Shown here: positions 8,990-16,210 of the stretch, in pieces | Layout of the letters: the number at the start of each line of letters is the position of its first letter | How positions within the stretch are numbered: the stretch's first letter is position 1 | Assembly: GCA_963767685.1 (NCBI GenBank) | Contig: CAVYEZ010000005.1 | Location: 868,001-932,000, forward strand | DNA: 64,000 nt | Reading direction: 5' to 3' | Source of the DNA: Trebonia sp963767685 | GTDB lineage: Bacteria; Actinomycetota; Actinomycetes; Streptosporangiales; Streptosporangiaceae | Notes under the pieces: model-generated | Told to the model about the DNA's origin: nothing | What the model saw: the letters and a program-made list of their open reading frames with translations, nothing else | Databases searched by the model: none | Position numbers and translations under genes: made by a program

Positions 8990-10615
8990 TCAGCTGCCGC
9001 CCACCGTGACGCCTTCCCAGCGCTGCTGCACCAGGTCCGACGGGATGCCACTGACCGTCGGGCTGTAGGCGAAGATGCGCGGGTTGGTGTAGAGCCAGAT
9101 GTGGATCGGCTCCTGCTGCACGGCGGTCTTCACCGCGTTCTGCAGGGCGGCCGGGTAGGAGGGTGAGTCGAGCGGGACGGTGAGCGCGCCCGACAGCGCG
9201 CCCGACACCGCGGTCGGCGTGGTCGTCGCCTTGCCCGTAACGTTCATCAGGCCCTGCTGGCTGTAGAGGACGTCCAGCATCTCGACCGGGGACATGCGGC
9301 CGGCCGTGCCGTCGATCGCGAACGGGATCGACTTGTTCAGGTAGAGGAACTGGGTCGAGGTGTCGGCCGCGATGTCCTTGATCGTGACCGTGATGCCGAC
9401 CTGCTGCAGCTGGCCCTGGATCTGCTCGGCCAGGGCGTCATCGGTGCCGGCCTCGGAGGTCAGCGTGATGCTCAGGCCCTTGGCGTAGCCCTGCCTGCGC
9501 GAGCAGCTGCTTGGCCAGGGCCGGGTTGTACGGGTAGACGCGTTGGCGAGCTTGGCGCTGTAGCCGACGAAGCCCGCGGGGAACGGCTGGTAGGACGACT
9601 GCCCCGTAGCCAGAGGCCTGGACCTGCAGGATCGCCTGCCGGTTGATCGCGTAGTTGATCGCCTCGACGACCTTCGGGTTGGTGAACGGCACGGTGGTGG
9701 TCTGGATGTCGAGCTCGTTGACGACCTCGGGACGGGATCACCTCGATCTTGAACCCGGCCGCCTTCGCCGCCGCCACCTGGTTGCCCGCGATGTAGGCCA
9801 CGTTGACCTGCCCGGACTCAAGCGCGGCCAGGATCTGCTCAGGCTGGGTGATCGACAGCACGTTGAAGCTCGCGACGTGAACCTGGCTGGCGTCCCAGTA
9901 GCTCGCGTTGCGCACCAGGTTGGCGTGCGAGTGCGGGCACGTAGCTGGTCAGCGTGAACGGCCCGGCGCCCCGGGCTGCATTGCGAGGCGAGGTCACCTT
10001 GCCCGCGGCAAAGTAGGCCGGGTTGACGATCATGCCGTCCTTGCCCGCGAGGAGGTCCGGCATCTGGTAGTCGACCTGGCTCAGGTCCAGGGTGAAGCTG
10101 GTCGGGCTGTTGACGACGACCTTGGAGATGACCGACAGCTCGGAGGCGACAGTCGAGTTCGGACTGGGTCAGGCCGCGCTGGATGTTCTCCTTGCACGGA
10201 CGTGGCGGTCGAGCGGCGAGCCGTCGGAGAACTTCAGGCCCGGCCGGAGCGTGAACGTCACGCTCTTGCCGTCGGCCGCGTACGTCCATGACGACGCCAG
10301 GCCCGGCTGGAGGTCGCCCTTGACGGTTAAGGGTGGTGACCGAGGCGTAGACGAGGCAGAGCGCGTGCATGTCCCAGCCGGCGGTGGAGGTGACCGGGTC
10401 CCAGGAGGTGGGCAGCTCCCACTCCCAGTTGAGCGTGCCGCTCGCGCCGGCCCGCCGCGGCCGCCGACCGGAGCCGCCGCGGACGACCCGCTGGGGGAGC
10501 CGCTGCCGCAGGCGGCGAGGACCGAGATCGCGACGACGGAGGCGGCGGCGGCCGCGCTTCGGTGGGTCAGGCGCGATCTGAGCAGGCCGCGCAGGCGAGA
10601 GCGAGGAACAGGCAT
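8990..10615 (-). CDS. Solute-binding lipoprotein, family 5 (Opp/Dpp type; frameshifted)
   Basis: Extracellular substrate-binding protein of about 540 residues. The N terminus from ATG 10615 has basic residues, a hydrophobic core and a lipobox ending SVLAAC (Cys about residue 36), followed by a Gly/Ser linker. Recognisable family-5 segments are WEWELPTSWDPVTS, ALCLVYASVTTLN, VTFTLRPGLKFSDGSPL, PFTNPKVVEAINYAINRQAIL (the NxxVRQAI-type motif) and the C-terminal PSDLVQQRWEGVTVGGS. At least five single-base shifts split it. A GGAG ribosome site precedes the ATG by 8 nt. It is the first structural gene after the cysteine leader. Substrate specificity cannot be read from the sequence. Confidence 0.83.
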
Positions 10616-10807
10616 CGGGAAGCTCCGCTAATCGGGACTTATCGGACGCGGGCGAAGCGGCGGTCGGGCCGGACGGCGTCAGTGGCGGGGGACCGAGGCG
10701 ACGCAGGAGGGCTCCGACGGAATGCCGGCGCCCGTCGAGGTGTCGCCGAGCATGGCGCGGCCGCGCCACCCGGCAACGCCAGGTTAAATCACATAAAGTC
10801 GATCGGA

Positions 10808-10821
10808 ATAAGGCGCCTTAT
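10808..10821. promoter_or_regulatory. 14-bp perfect palindrome in the operon leader
   Basis: ATAAGGC/GCCTTAT is a perfect palindrome that overlaps the stop codon of the cysteine-rich leader peptide and lies about 190 nt before the binding-protein start. As RNA it could be part of an attenuator hairpin whose folding depends on a ribosome stalled at the Cys codons; as DNA it could be an operator. The position relative to the leader favours attenuation. Confidence 0.45.
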
Positions 10822-10917
10822 GAAGGCGGAGACTCTAGAGCGCAGCGACACAGGGCGCTGGAGGTGCGCCGGAAGTCGACGTAGCGGCAAACCACGCCGT
10901 GGGTGCGTCCGAGTCAT
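10818..10917 (-). CDS. Cysteine-rich leader peptide (attenuator), leaderless, with one frameshift
   Basis: On the minus strand an ATG at 10917 opens MTRTHPR. One base later in phase, the frame from GTG 10895 to TAA 10818 reads VVCRYVDFRRTSSALCRC and then ALESPPS. The segment YVDFRRTSSALCRC matches the signature of actinobacterial leader peptides (R-x-VDxxR-x-SxLCR) that sit before sulfur-assimilation genes and sense cysteine supply; in mycobacteria such poly-Cys leaderless short frames act as cysteine-responsive attenuators. Removing one base before 10895, in line with the +1 insertions seen all over this region, fuses both parts into a 32-residue peptide. If no error exists, the 25-residue GTG-started peptide alone would be translated. 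Three cysteines are present. Confidence 0.72.
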
Positions 10918-10923
10918 GCGGCC

Positions 10924-10952
10924 ATCGTGGCGGGATTCGCCGCCGCTGTCAA
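10924..10952 (-). promoter_or_regulatory. Sigma-70-type promoter of the organosulfur operon
   Basis: Read on the minus strand: -35 TTGACA (10952-10947), 17-nt spacer, -10 CACGAT (10929-10924), then six bases to the A of the ATG at 10917. The start site predicted from this spacing is the ATG itself, so the transcript would be leaderless. This is the arrangement known for cysteine-attenuator peptides in mycobacteria. Confidence 0.7.
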
Positions 10953-10987
10953 TTGACACTTGGATGTGTCTTATTTATCGAGACAGC

Positions 10988-11345
10988 TCAGCGGCGCATG
11001 GCGGTACGCGCGGCATCCAGGTATTGCTCAAGGGCGCGCCACCGGGCGCGACGGCCCGTCCGCCGGAACCGGAGAAGACAAGTGTAGGCAGCGCGTAGCG
11101 GAAGCCGTCGGCGGGGGACTCGCCGAGCGGCTTGGCGCGCCCGGGTGCCGGAGCGGCTCGGTGATGGCGATGACCTCCGCGCAGGGCGAGCGGGTCTCGG
11201 CCCAGTCGGCCCGCACGGCCGTCGATGCGACTCGCGCACCGGCGGCGGATCGCGCCAGGGCTTCGGCGTCAAGGCCGTCCAGGCCGCGAACGGCGGCGAG
11301 TACGCGCTCAGGCCGCTGTCGGCGGTGCCTGCCGGCTGCATGGAC
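10988..11345 (-). pseudogene. DsbA-like thioredoxin-fold protein, C-terminal remnant
   Basis: Minus-strand codons in three frames give RVLAAVRGLDGLDAEALARS, then VRADWAETRSPCAEVIAITE, then ESPADGFRYALPTLVFSGSG and LEQYLDAARTAMRR before the stop at 10988. This order (helical insert, then the cis-Pro region ALPTLVF, then a C-terminal helix) resembles DsbA/FrnE-like oxidoreductases. Two shifts are needed. The N-terminal half with the CxxC active site is missing: upstream of about 11345 the sequence switches to a plus-strand rhodanese-like gene. It ends about 36 bp before the -35 box of the cysteine-leader promoter. I infer a deletion remnant; the family call is tentative. Confidence 0.4.
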
Positions 11346-11629
11346 GCGTCTCGCACAGCCGGTTCCTGGCCGGCCACATCCCGGGGGCGGCGTGGGCGCT
11401 GCGGCGTGACCTGGCGCGCCCGGAGCTGGCGGACCGCCTCGGCCAGCCGGAATGGATCGTGCTGACCAGCTCAGACGGATACCTGGCGGCGTGGGCCGCG
11501 GCCGACCTCGACGTGGCCGGGCGGCCGGGCGCCGGCCTTTTCGCCACACGGGCCGGGCCCGTTCTGGCCCGGACGAGACCGGAGCCGAAGACGGTGGAAT
11601 CACCAGGAGCGCCCGGGCGCTCCTGGTGA
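11335..11629 (+). pseudogene. Rhodanese-like domain fragment
   Basis: The plus strand encodes SRFLAGHIPGAAWALRRDLA and, after a few residues, WIVLTSSDGYLAAWAAADLD. These match the GHIPGA and active-site-loop regions of a rhodanese domain; the loop has Ser-Ser where active sulfurtransferases have Cys, as in catalytically dead domains of multi-domain rhodaneses. The upstream part of the open frame (from 11225) does not look like rhodanese, so the start is lost. It ends at TGA 11627-11629 inside a perfect palindrome. It is probably the remnant of a larger multi-rhodanese gene truncated at the same junction as the DsbA-like piece on the other strand. Confidence 0.5.
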
Positions 11630-11630
11630 T
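11599..11630. terminator. 32-nt perfect palindrome between convergent genes
   Basis: ATCACCAGGAGCGCCC (11599-11614) is followed directly by its exact reverse complement (11615-11630). It lies between the plus-strand rhodanese fragment and the minus-strand cupin, so it can serve as a terminator in both directions, although it lacks a T tract. The absence of any loop bases is unusual for a terminator. Confidence 0.6.
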
Positions 11631-11733
11631 CCACGATGAAGCGGATGCGGGTTCGGCGAGCCGGAGGGACCGAGAGCGCGTACGGGTCAAGCGGCGGCGC
11701 CCCGGCCGCCTCGCGGCCCGGCGAGGCCGGGGC

Positions 11734-12169
11734 TTAGGCGGACGGCCCTGGCGACTCCGACGGCCAGAGGCTCTCCAGGTTGACCACGATGCCCTCCTGG
11801 CTGCTGCGCGCGATGACGACGACCGCCTCGTCGCCGCCCGGGTTCTCCTCGCGGTGCGGCACGTACGGCGGGACGAAGATGTAGTCGCCTGGCTTCGGTC
11901 TCCAGGCGGACCTCGTGGTCACCGTCGGCGAACACGAACGCGGGCGTGCCGGACACCACGTAGATGGCGGTCTCGGCCTCCCCGTGGTGATGGTTGCCGG
12001 ACTTGACGCCCGCGCCGACGTGGGTCTGGCCCATCCAGAGCTTCTCCGCGCCGACGGTCTTGCCGGAGATCGCCTCCCGGCGGGTCATGCCGGAGGTCTG
12101 GCCCGTGTCGCCGGTCAGCTCCCCCGCGCGGATCTGGAACAGCGGGCGGTGCCAGTGATCGTCGCTCAT
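11734..12169 (-). CDS. Cupin protein (one-base insertion)
   Basis: A single-domain cupin of about 144 residues starting ATG 12169 (MSDDHWHRPLFQIRAGE), with a GAGG ribosome site at 12177-12180. Cupin motif 1 is KSGNHHHGEAETAIYVVSG, giving three His and one Glu as metal ligands. A one-base insertion near 11900 interrupts it just before motif 2, which follows as KPGDYIFVPPYVPHREENPG. It ends PSESPGPSA at 11734. Related proteins act in uronate or quercetin-like metabolism or as small-molecule binders; the function is unassigned. It is transcribed alone, with the palindrome at 11599-11630 as its likely terminator. Confidence 0.8.
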
Positions 12170-12181
12170 CGGTAACCTCAT

Positions 12182-12745
12182 AACTATCTTTATCGATCGA
12201 ATTAGTAGGCTAGAGGTCGCGGCACCCGCTGGCTACCCCGGCTCGCGCCCCGGCCGCCGCAGGCGTTGGCGCGGGGGCTGGCCGGCAGCCGTCGAGGGCA
12301 TGGCGCCTCCTCGGGAACCTCCGGACCTTACCCGCGCCCAAGGGCCCGGGTAAGCCGTAGCGCGTCACTCCGCCCTCAGACTCTCACGCATCGGTATCAA
12401 CGTTCCAGCCGCCCATGGCGGACGTCATGCCCGAAGCGGCGGGCCCGGCCGCGGACGCGCATTAACAGAGGGCTTCGCCGGATAAGGCGAGAACGTTAAT
12501 TAATCGACCAATGTCGAAGTTATTCACGGCCGGCCGCCGGTCACGCAACGAAGCGAGGCTGACGGCGGCCCGTTTAAGCGGGTACAAATTCCATCTTTAT
12601 CTGCCATTTTCCCGCACCTGGCCCGCCCCAACCGGTTTATTCATCCCAAAGCTGTCAATTTGCTGCGAAAAACCTAAGGGGCATAAAGAATCAACTCCGT
12701 CCTTACGAGGGGACACTTGAAACCGGGGACACGGAGGTAAGAAAC
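12182..12745. other. Long intergenic region upstream of the DUF805 gene
   Basis: These 560 bp hold divergent promoters for the cupin (minus) and the DUF805 gene (plus). The left part is GC-rich and has an imperfect hairpin at 12328-12353 (TTACCC/GGGTAA outer stem, GCCC/GGGC inner stem, AA loop). The right part (about 12490-12700) is AT-rich, with TTAATTAA near 12497. A 69-codon frame at 12511-12720 has no ribosome site or family resemblance and was not accepted as a gene. Confidence 0.5.
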
Positions 12746-13381
12746 GTGAGCACTCCATACAGCCCGTATGGATCGCCGGGAGGCGGTCCGTACGACGCGC
12801 CCAGCGGCGGCCAGTACGGCCAGCCGAATGGCGGCCAGTACGGCCAGCCAGGCGGCCCCTACGGCCAGCCCAACGCGGGGCAGGACGGCCAGCCGGGCGG
12901 CCCTTACGGCCAGCCGGGCGGCCCTTACGGCCAGCCAGGCGGGCCTTACGGCCAGCCAGGCGGGCCTTACGGCCAGCCAGGCGGCTACCCGCCGCCCGGC
13001 TACCCGACGCAGCGGGGCTACCTGCAAGGGGGGCCGGTCGACTTCCAGAACGCGATCAAGCTCCAGATTGAGAACGTCACTAACTTCGAGGGCCGCGCCT
13101 CGCTGTCGGCCTACTGGTGGTACGCGCTTGCGCTGTTCATCGTCAACGCCGTCCTGGAGATCTTCTCGGTCGCGATCGGCTCGGTGGCCCTCTCCCTGCT
13201 GGTCGACCTCGCCGTGTTCGTCGTCGGGCTCTCCGCCCTGTCGGTGGCCGTCCGCCGCATGCACGACACCGACAAGTCGGGCTGGATGCTGCTGCTCGGG
13301 CTGATCCCGTTCGTCGGCTGGATCGTCGTGCTGATCTTCGCGCTGCTGCCGGGCACCCCGAACCAGAACCGCTTCGGCTAG
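12746..13381 (+). CDS. DUF805 membrane protein with a Gly-Pro-Tyr-Gln repeat N terminus
   Basis: A 211-residue protein. Residues 1-95 are a low-complexity region built on GGPYGQP repeats. Residues about 110-205 form the DUF805 domain with FEGRASLSAYWWYALALFIV, further hydrophobic segments (VALSLLVDLAVFVVGLSALS, LLLGLIPFVGWIVVLIFALL) and the family hallmark VRRMHDTDKSGW, ending GTPNQNRFG. GTG 12746 is preceded by GGAGG at 12735-12739. DUF805 proteins are small inner-membrane proteins of unknown function. The flexible N terminus should lie in the cytoplasm or at the membrane surface and may bind partners, as similar proline/tyrosine tails do in actinobacteria. Confidence 0.85.
   Translation: MSTPYSPYGSPGGGPYDAPSGGQYGQPNGGQYGQPGGPYGQPNAGQDGQPGGPYGQPGGPYGQPGGPYGQPGGPYGQPGGYPPPGYPTQRGYLQGGPVDFQNAIKLQIENVTNFEGRASLSAYWWYALALFIVNAVLEIFSVAIGSVALSLLVDLAVFVVGLSALSVAVRRMHDTDKSGWMLLLGLIPFVGWIVVLIFALLPGTPNQNRFG
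12896..12979 (+). repeat. Four tandem 21-bp units inside the DUF805 gene
   Basis: Each unit encodes GGPYGQP; the units start at 12896, 12917, 12938 and 12959 and differ only by synonymous changes (GGCGGCCCT versus GGCGGGCCT and CCG versus CCA). More diverged copies precede them. The number of copies probably varies between strains by slippage. Confidence 0.85.
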
Positions 13382-13445
13382 CCGCCCCCGGCCGCCGGCC
13401 GCCGGCTAGTGACCACCGGCCGTCGGCCGGATCCGCGCCAGCCCT

Positions 13446-13475
13446 GGCCCCGGGCGACCCGTGTCGCCTGGGGCC
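13446..13475. terminator. Terminator hairpin between convergent genes
   Basis: GGCCCCGGGCGAC (13446-13458) pairs with GTCGCCTGGGGCC (13463-13475) over 13 positions with a single G-T wobble and a CCGT loop. It lies between DUF805 (plus) and prs (minus). Confidence 0.7.
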
Positions 13476-13481
13476 TCGCCG

Positions 13482-14420
13482 TTACTGCGCGAACAGGACG
13501 CTGACGGACTCGCCGTCGTGGGTGCGCCTGATGGCCTCGGCCAGCGCCGGGGCCACCGACAGCACGGTGAGCTTGGGGTGGCTGACGGGGACGGGCACCG
13601 AGTTCGTGCACACGATCTCGTTCACGTCCTCGGCGGCGGCCAGCTTCTCAAGCGCGCCGTCGGCGAACAGGCCGTGGGTGCAGGCGATGCTGATCGACCT
13701 CGGCTCCTGCGCCCGCAGCACGGAGAGCAGCTCGATCACCGTCGTGCCGCGGGCGATCTCGTCGTCGAGGATGATGACGTCCTGGTCGGACACGTCGCCG
13801 ATGATCGAGGAGATCGTGACCTTCTCGTCGTTGAACCGCTCCTTGGCGCCGGCGGCGACGGGGACGCCCAGCCGCCGCGCGAACGCCGCCGCGGACTTGG
13901 CGTAGCCGAGGTCAGGGGAAAGGACGACGGTCCGCGAGAGGTCGCGCCGCCTGAAGTGGGCGGCGAGCTCGCGCAGCGCGTGCAGGTGGTCCACGGGAAC
14001 CGAGAAGAAGCCGTGCACCTCCGGCGAGTGCAGGGTGAGCGTCAGCACCCGGTTCACGCCGGCCGTGACGAGCAGGTCGGCGACGAGACGGCCGCCGATC
14101 GAGATGCGCGGCGCGTCCTTCTTGTCCGAGCGCGCGTAGGCGTAGTGCGACATGACCGCCGTCACCCGGGCAGCCGAGGCGCCGCGGGCCGCGTCGGCCA
14201 TGAGCAGCAGCTCGACCAGGTTCTCCTGCACCGGCGGCACCAGGGGCTGGATGATGTAGACGTCGCGCTCCCGGCAGTTCGCCTGGAGCTGCACCTGGAG
14301 GCAGTCGTTGGCGAACCGGGTCGTCCTAACCGGCCTGCGCGGCACGCTCAGGTGAGAGCAGATCTCATCGGCCAGCTCCGGATGCGCGTTCCCGCCGAAG
14401 ATCACAATCTCCGCGTTCAC
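13482..14420 (-). CDS. prs: Ribose-phosphate pyrophosphokinase
   Basis: A 312-residue PRPP synthase that makes phosphoribosyl pyrophosphate from ribose 5-phosphate and ATP for nucleotide, His, Trp and NAD synthesis. Visible motifs are NDCLQVQLQANCRERDVYIIQ (split here by short loops in the family alignment), SHYAYARSDKKDAPRISIGGR near residues 90-110, the metal-binding Asp in VVLSPDLGYAKSAAAFARRL, and the PRPP-binding loop VIILDDEIARGTTVIEL. The length fits the family. The loop has DDEIARGTT where the classical enzyme has DDMIDTGGT, so this may be a divergent paralogue rather than the main housekeeping copy. It is transcribed alone. Confidence 0.85.
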   Translation of the reverse strand: MNAEIVIFGGNAHPELADEICSHLSVPRRPVRTTRFANDCLQVQLQANCRERDVYIIQPLVPPVQENLVELLLMADAARGASAARVTAVMSHYAYARSDKKDAPRISIGGRLVADLLVTAGVNRVLTLTLHSPEVHGFFSVPVDHLHALRELAAHFRRRDLSRTVVLSPDLGYAKSAAAFARRLGVPVAAGAKERFNDEKVTISSIIGDVSDQDVIILDDEIARGTTVIELLSVLRAQEPRSISIACTHGLFADGALEKLAAAEDVNEIVCTNSVPVPVSHPKLTVLSVAPALAEAIRRTHDGESVSVLFAQ

Positions 14421-14582
14421 CAGTTCTTCCCGTTCTCGTCGGCGCGTCTTCCAACCCTGCCTAGCGCCAAGGATCCTATCCTGTCGCCTCCGTCAGGATA
14501 AGGACGCCCGGCTTGACACCACGATGACACATTCCGCGCATGCGCCGATCAGCAGCCTCGCGGGGCGCGATACGCTCAGTCT

Positions 14583-15179
14583 ATGGAAACCCCCGATTCC
14601 ACGCCGTCGGCTGAGGCCGAGGCCTACCTCACGGGCCAGGTCGTGCCCAAGGCATCGGGGTCCGACCAGTCCGTTTCCGACGCGCCGGAAACGGACGACG
14701 ACGCCTCCGAGGCACCCTCAGGCCCAGTATGGCGGTTCCTCGTCGAGCCGCGGTGGCTCGGATGGCACCTGTTCGTCTTCGCGGCTTTCTGGGGAATGCT
14801 GTGGCTCGGCGACTGGCAGTACCACCGCGCCATGGACGGCAACGGGCTAAGCTGGGCGTACACGTTCGAGTGGCCGCTGTTCGCCGTGTTCGGCGTCGTG
14901 TTCTGGGCCCGGACCATCAGGGACGAGTTCCACCTGCGGCGCGGCGGTGTCACCGAGGCCGAGCTGGTCGCGCGCGCGATGGCGCAGACGATGGCGACGC
15001 TGCCCAAGGGCGCGATGCTGCCGAAGGGCGAGCTACCCGACGGCGTCGTCGTCCGGCTAATGGAGCAGCCCGGCGACGAGGCGGACGACCCCGAGCTCGC
15101 CAGCTACAACGCTTACCTGGCGAAGCTGAACGCCGAGGTCAAGGGCCACAACAAGTGGCTGCGCGAGCTCCACTCCTAA
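14583..15179 (+). CDS. Conserved actinobacterial membrane protein
   Basis: 198 residues with an acidic, disordered N terminus (1-45), two predicted membrane helices (about WLGWHLFVFAAFWGMLWLGD and FEWPLFAVFGVVFWARTI) and a soluble C terminus (about 115-198). ATG 14583 has no good ribosome site, but TACGCT lies 6 nt upstream and could be a -10 box for a leaderless transcript. It is followed 25 bp later by the DUF3817 gene, so the two probably form an operon. I do not recognise a catalytic motif; function unknown. Confidence 0.7.
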   Translation: METPDSTPSAEAEAYLTGQVVPKASGSDQSVSDAPETDDDASEAPSGPVWRFLVEPRWLGWHLFVFAAFWGMLWLGDWQYHRAMDGNGLSWAYTFEWPLFAVFGVVFWARTIRDEFHLRRGGVTEAELVARAMAQTMATLPKGAMLPKGELPDGVVVRLMEQPGDEADDPELASYNAYLAKLNAEVKGHNKWLRELHS

Positions 15180-15204
15180 GAGCAGACAGGAAGGACCCCC
15201 GACG

Positions 15205-15549
15205 ATGCGAGCGGCCGCTCTGCGCTACCGGGTGATGGCCTACATCACCGGCGTCCTGATCATCGTGGTGTGCTTCGTCGGCATTCCGCTCCAGGTCGCC
15301 GCCCACAACACGTTCATCGTCAACGACATCGGCACGCTGCACGGCTTCCTGTACATCGTCTACATCATCGTCGCGTACATCCTCGCGCAGAAGCTGAAGA
15401 TGAAGCTGGGGCCGACTGTGCTGCTGTTGCTGGCCGGCACGATCCCGATCATGACGTTCTTCGTGGAGCGCTGGATGAACCGGGCGTACATCGCCCCCGC
15501 GCTCGCCGCCGAGTCCGCGCCGACACCACAGCAGCCCGTGGGCCGGTGA
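15205..15549 (+). CDS. DUF3817 membrane protein
   Basis: 114 residues with three predicted helices (MAYITGVLIIVVCFVGIPLQ; GFLYIVYIIVAYILAQKL; TVLLLLAGTIPIMTFFVER) and the family features IGTLHGFLYI and FFVERW. AGGAAGGA precedes the ATG. DUF3817 proteins are found in Actinobacteria as integral membrane proteins of unknown function. The stop overlaps the following GTG start (GTGA), so the methyltransferase downstream is translationally coupled. Confidence 0.85.
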   Translation: MRAAALRYRVMAYITGVLIIVVCFVGIPLQVAAHNTFIVNDIGTLHGFLYIVYIIVAYILAQKLKMKLGPTVLLLLAGTIPIMTFFVERWMNRAYIAPALAAESAPTPQQPVGR

Positions 15550-16154
15550 CCTCCTCCTCCCACTACTTCACGGCGCAGCCGTCGGCGGCGCACCGGCCCG
15601 GGCTTGTCCGCGTGGTGCTGCCCGACCTGTACCTGGAGCTCGCGACCGACTCGGGTGTCTTCTCCCCCGGCCGCCTCGACCCGGGCACCCGGCTGCTGCT
15701 CGAGCGGGCGCCCGCGCCGCCCGCGACGGGTGACATCCTGGACCTGGGCTGCGGCTACGGCCCGATCGCGTGCACCCTCGCCGCCCGCGCGCCGGGGGCG
15801 ACGGTCTGGGCGGTCGACGTCAACGAGCGGGCACTGTCCCTGTGCGCGGCGAACGCCGCGAGCGCCGGGCTCGCCAACGTGCGCTGCGTCTTCCCCGACT
15901 CGCCGGACATCCCGGCCCGGCTGGCCGGGATCTGGTCCAACCCGCCGGTCCGCATCGGCAAGGGACCGCTGCACGCCCTGCTGCGCCAATGGCTCGCCCG
16001 CCTCGCGCCGCCGGCCGCCGCGACCCTGGTGATGGGCCGCAACCTTGGCGCCGACTCGCTGCACGCGTGGCTGGAGAAAGAGGAAGGATGGTCGGTGACG
16101 CGGCTGTCCGCGCGCAGCGGTTACCGCCTGCTGCTGGCAGCGCGCGACGCCTGA
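15546..16154 (+). CDS. Class I methyltransferase, RsmC/RlmG-like
   Basis: About 202 residues from GTG 15546. The SAM-binding motif is DILDLGCGYGPIACTLAARAPG (long motif, core DLGCGYGP), motif II is VWAVDVNERALSLC, and the substrate motif reads IWSNPPVRIGKG (NPPxR, in place of NPPFH/Y, as found in rRNA small-subunit N2-guanine methyltransferases). The C-terminal domain of RsmC is what is conserved here; the N-terminal half is absent, as in many actinobacterial homologues annotated as class I SAM-dependent methyltransferase. rRNA guanine is the likely substrate, by family. It sits in an operon with the DUF3817 gene. Confidence 0.85.
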   Translation: MTSSSHYFTAQPSAAHRPGLVRVVLPDLYLELATDSGVFSPGRLDPGTRLLLERAPAPPATGDILDLGCGYGPIACTLAARAPGATVWAVDVNERALSLCAANAASAGLANVRCVFPDSPDIPARLAGIWSNPPVRIGKGPLHALLRQWLARLAPPAAATLVMGRNLGADSLHAWLEKEEGWSVTRLSARSGYRLLLAARDA

Positions 16155-16210
16155 CAGCAGAATCCGCAAGGTACACGACGATGATCCCGAACGAGCTCTG
16201 GAGTCTTTCA

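Noticed and set aside
10679..10753. 24-codon minus-strand frame with one Cys between the leader and the binding protein.
   Set aside because: It lacks the leader signature; the peptide at 10818-10917 fits much better and is correctly placed behind a promoter.
12511..12720. 69-codon frame before the DUF805 gene.
   Set aside because: No ribosome site, no domain, and it fills the AT-rich promoter region.
12896..12979. Regular repeats that might suggest a CRISPR array.
   Set aside because: Units are 21 bp, contiguous without spacers and encode GGPYGQP within a gene.
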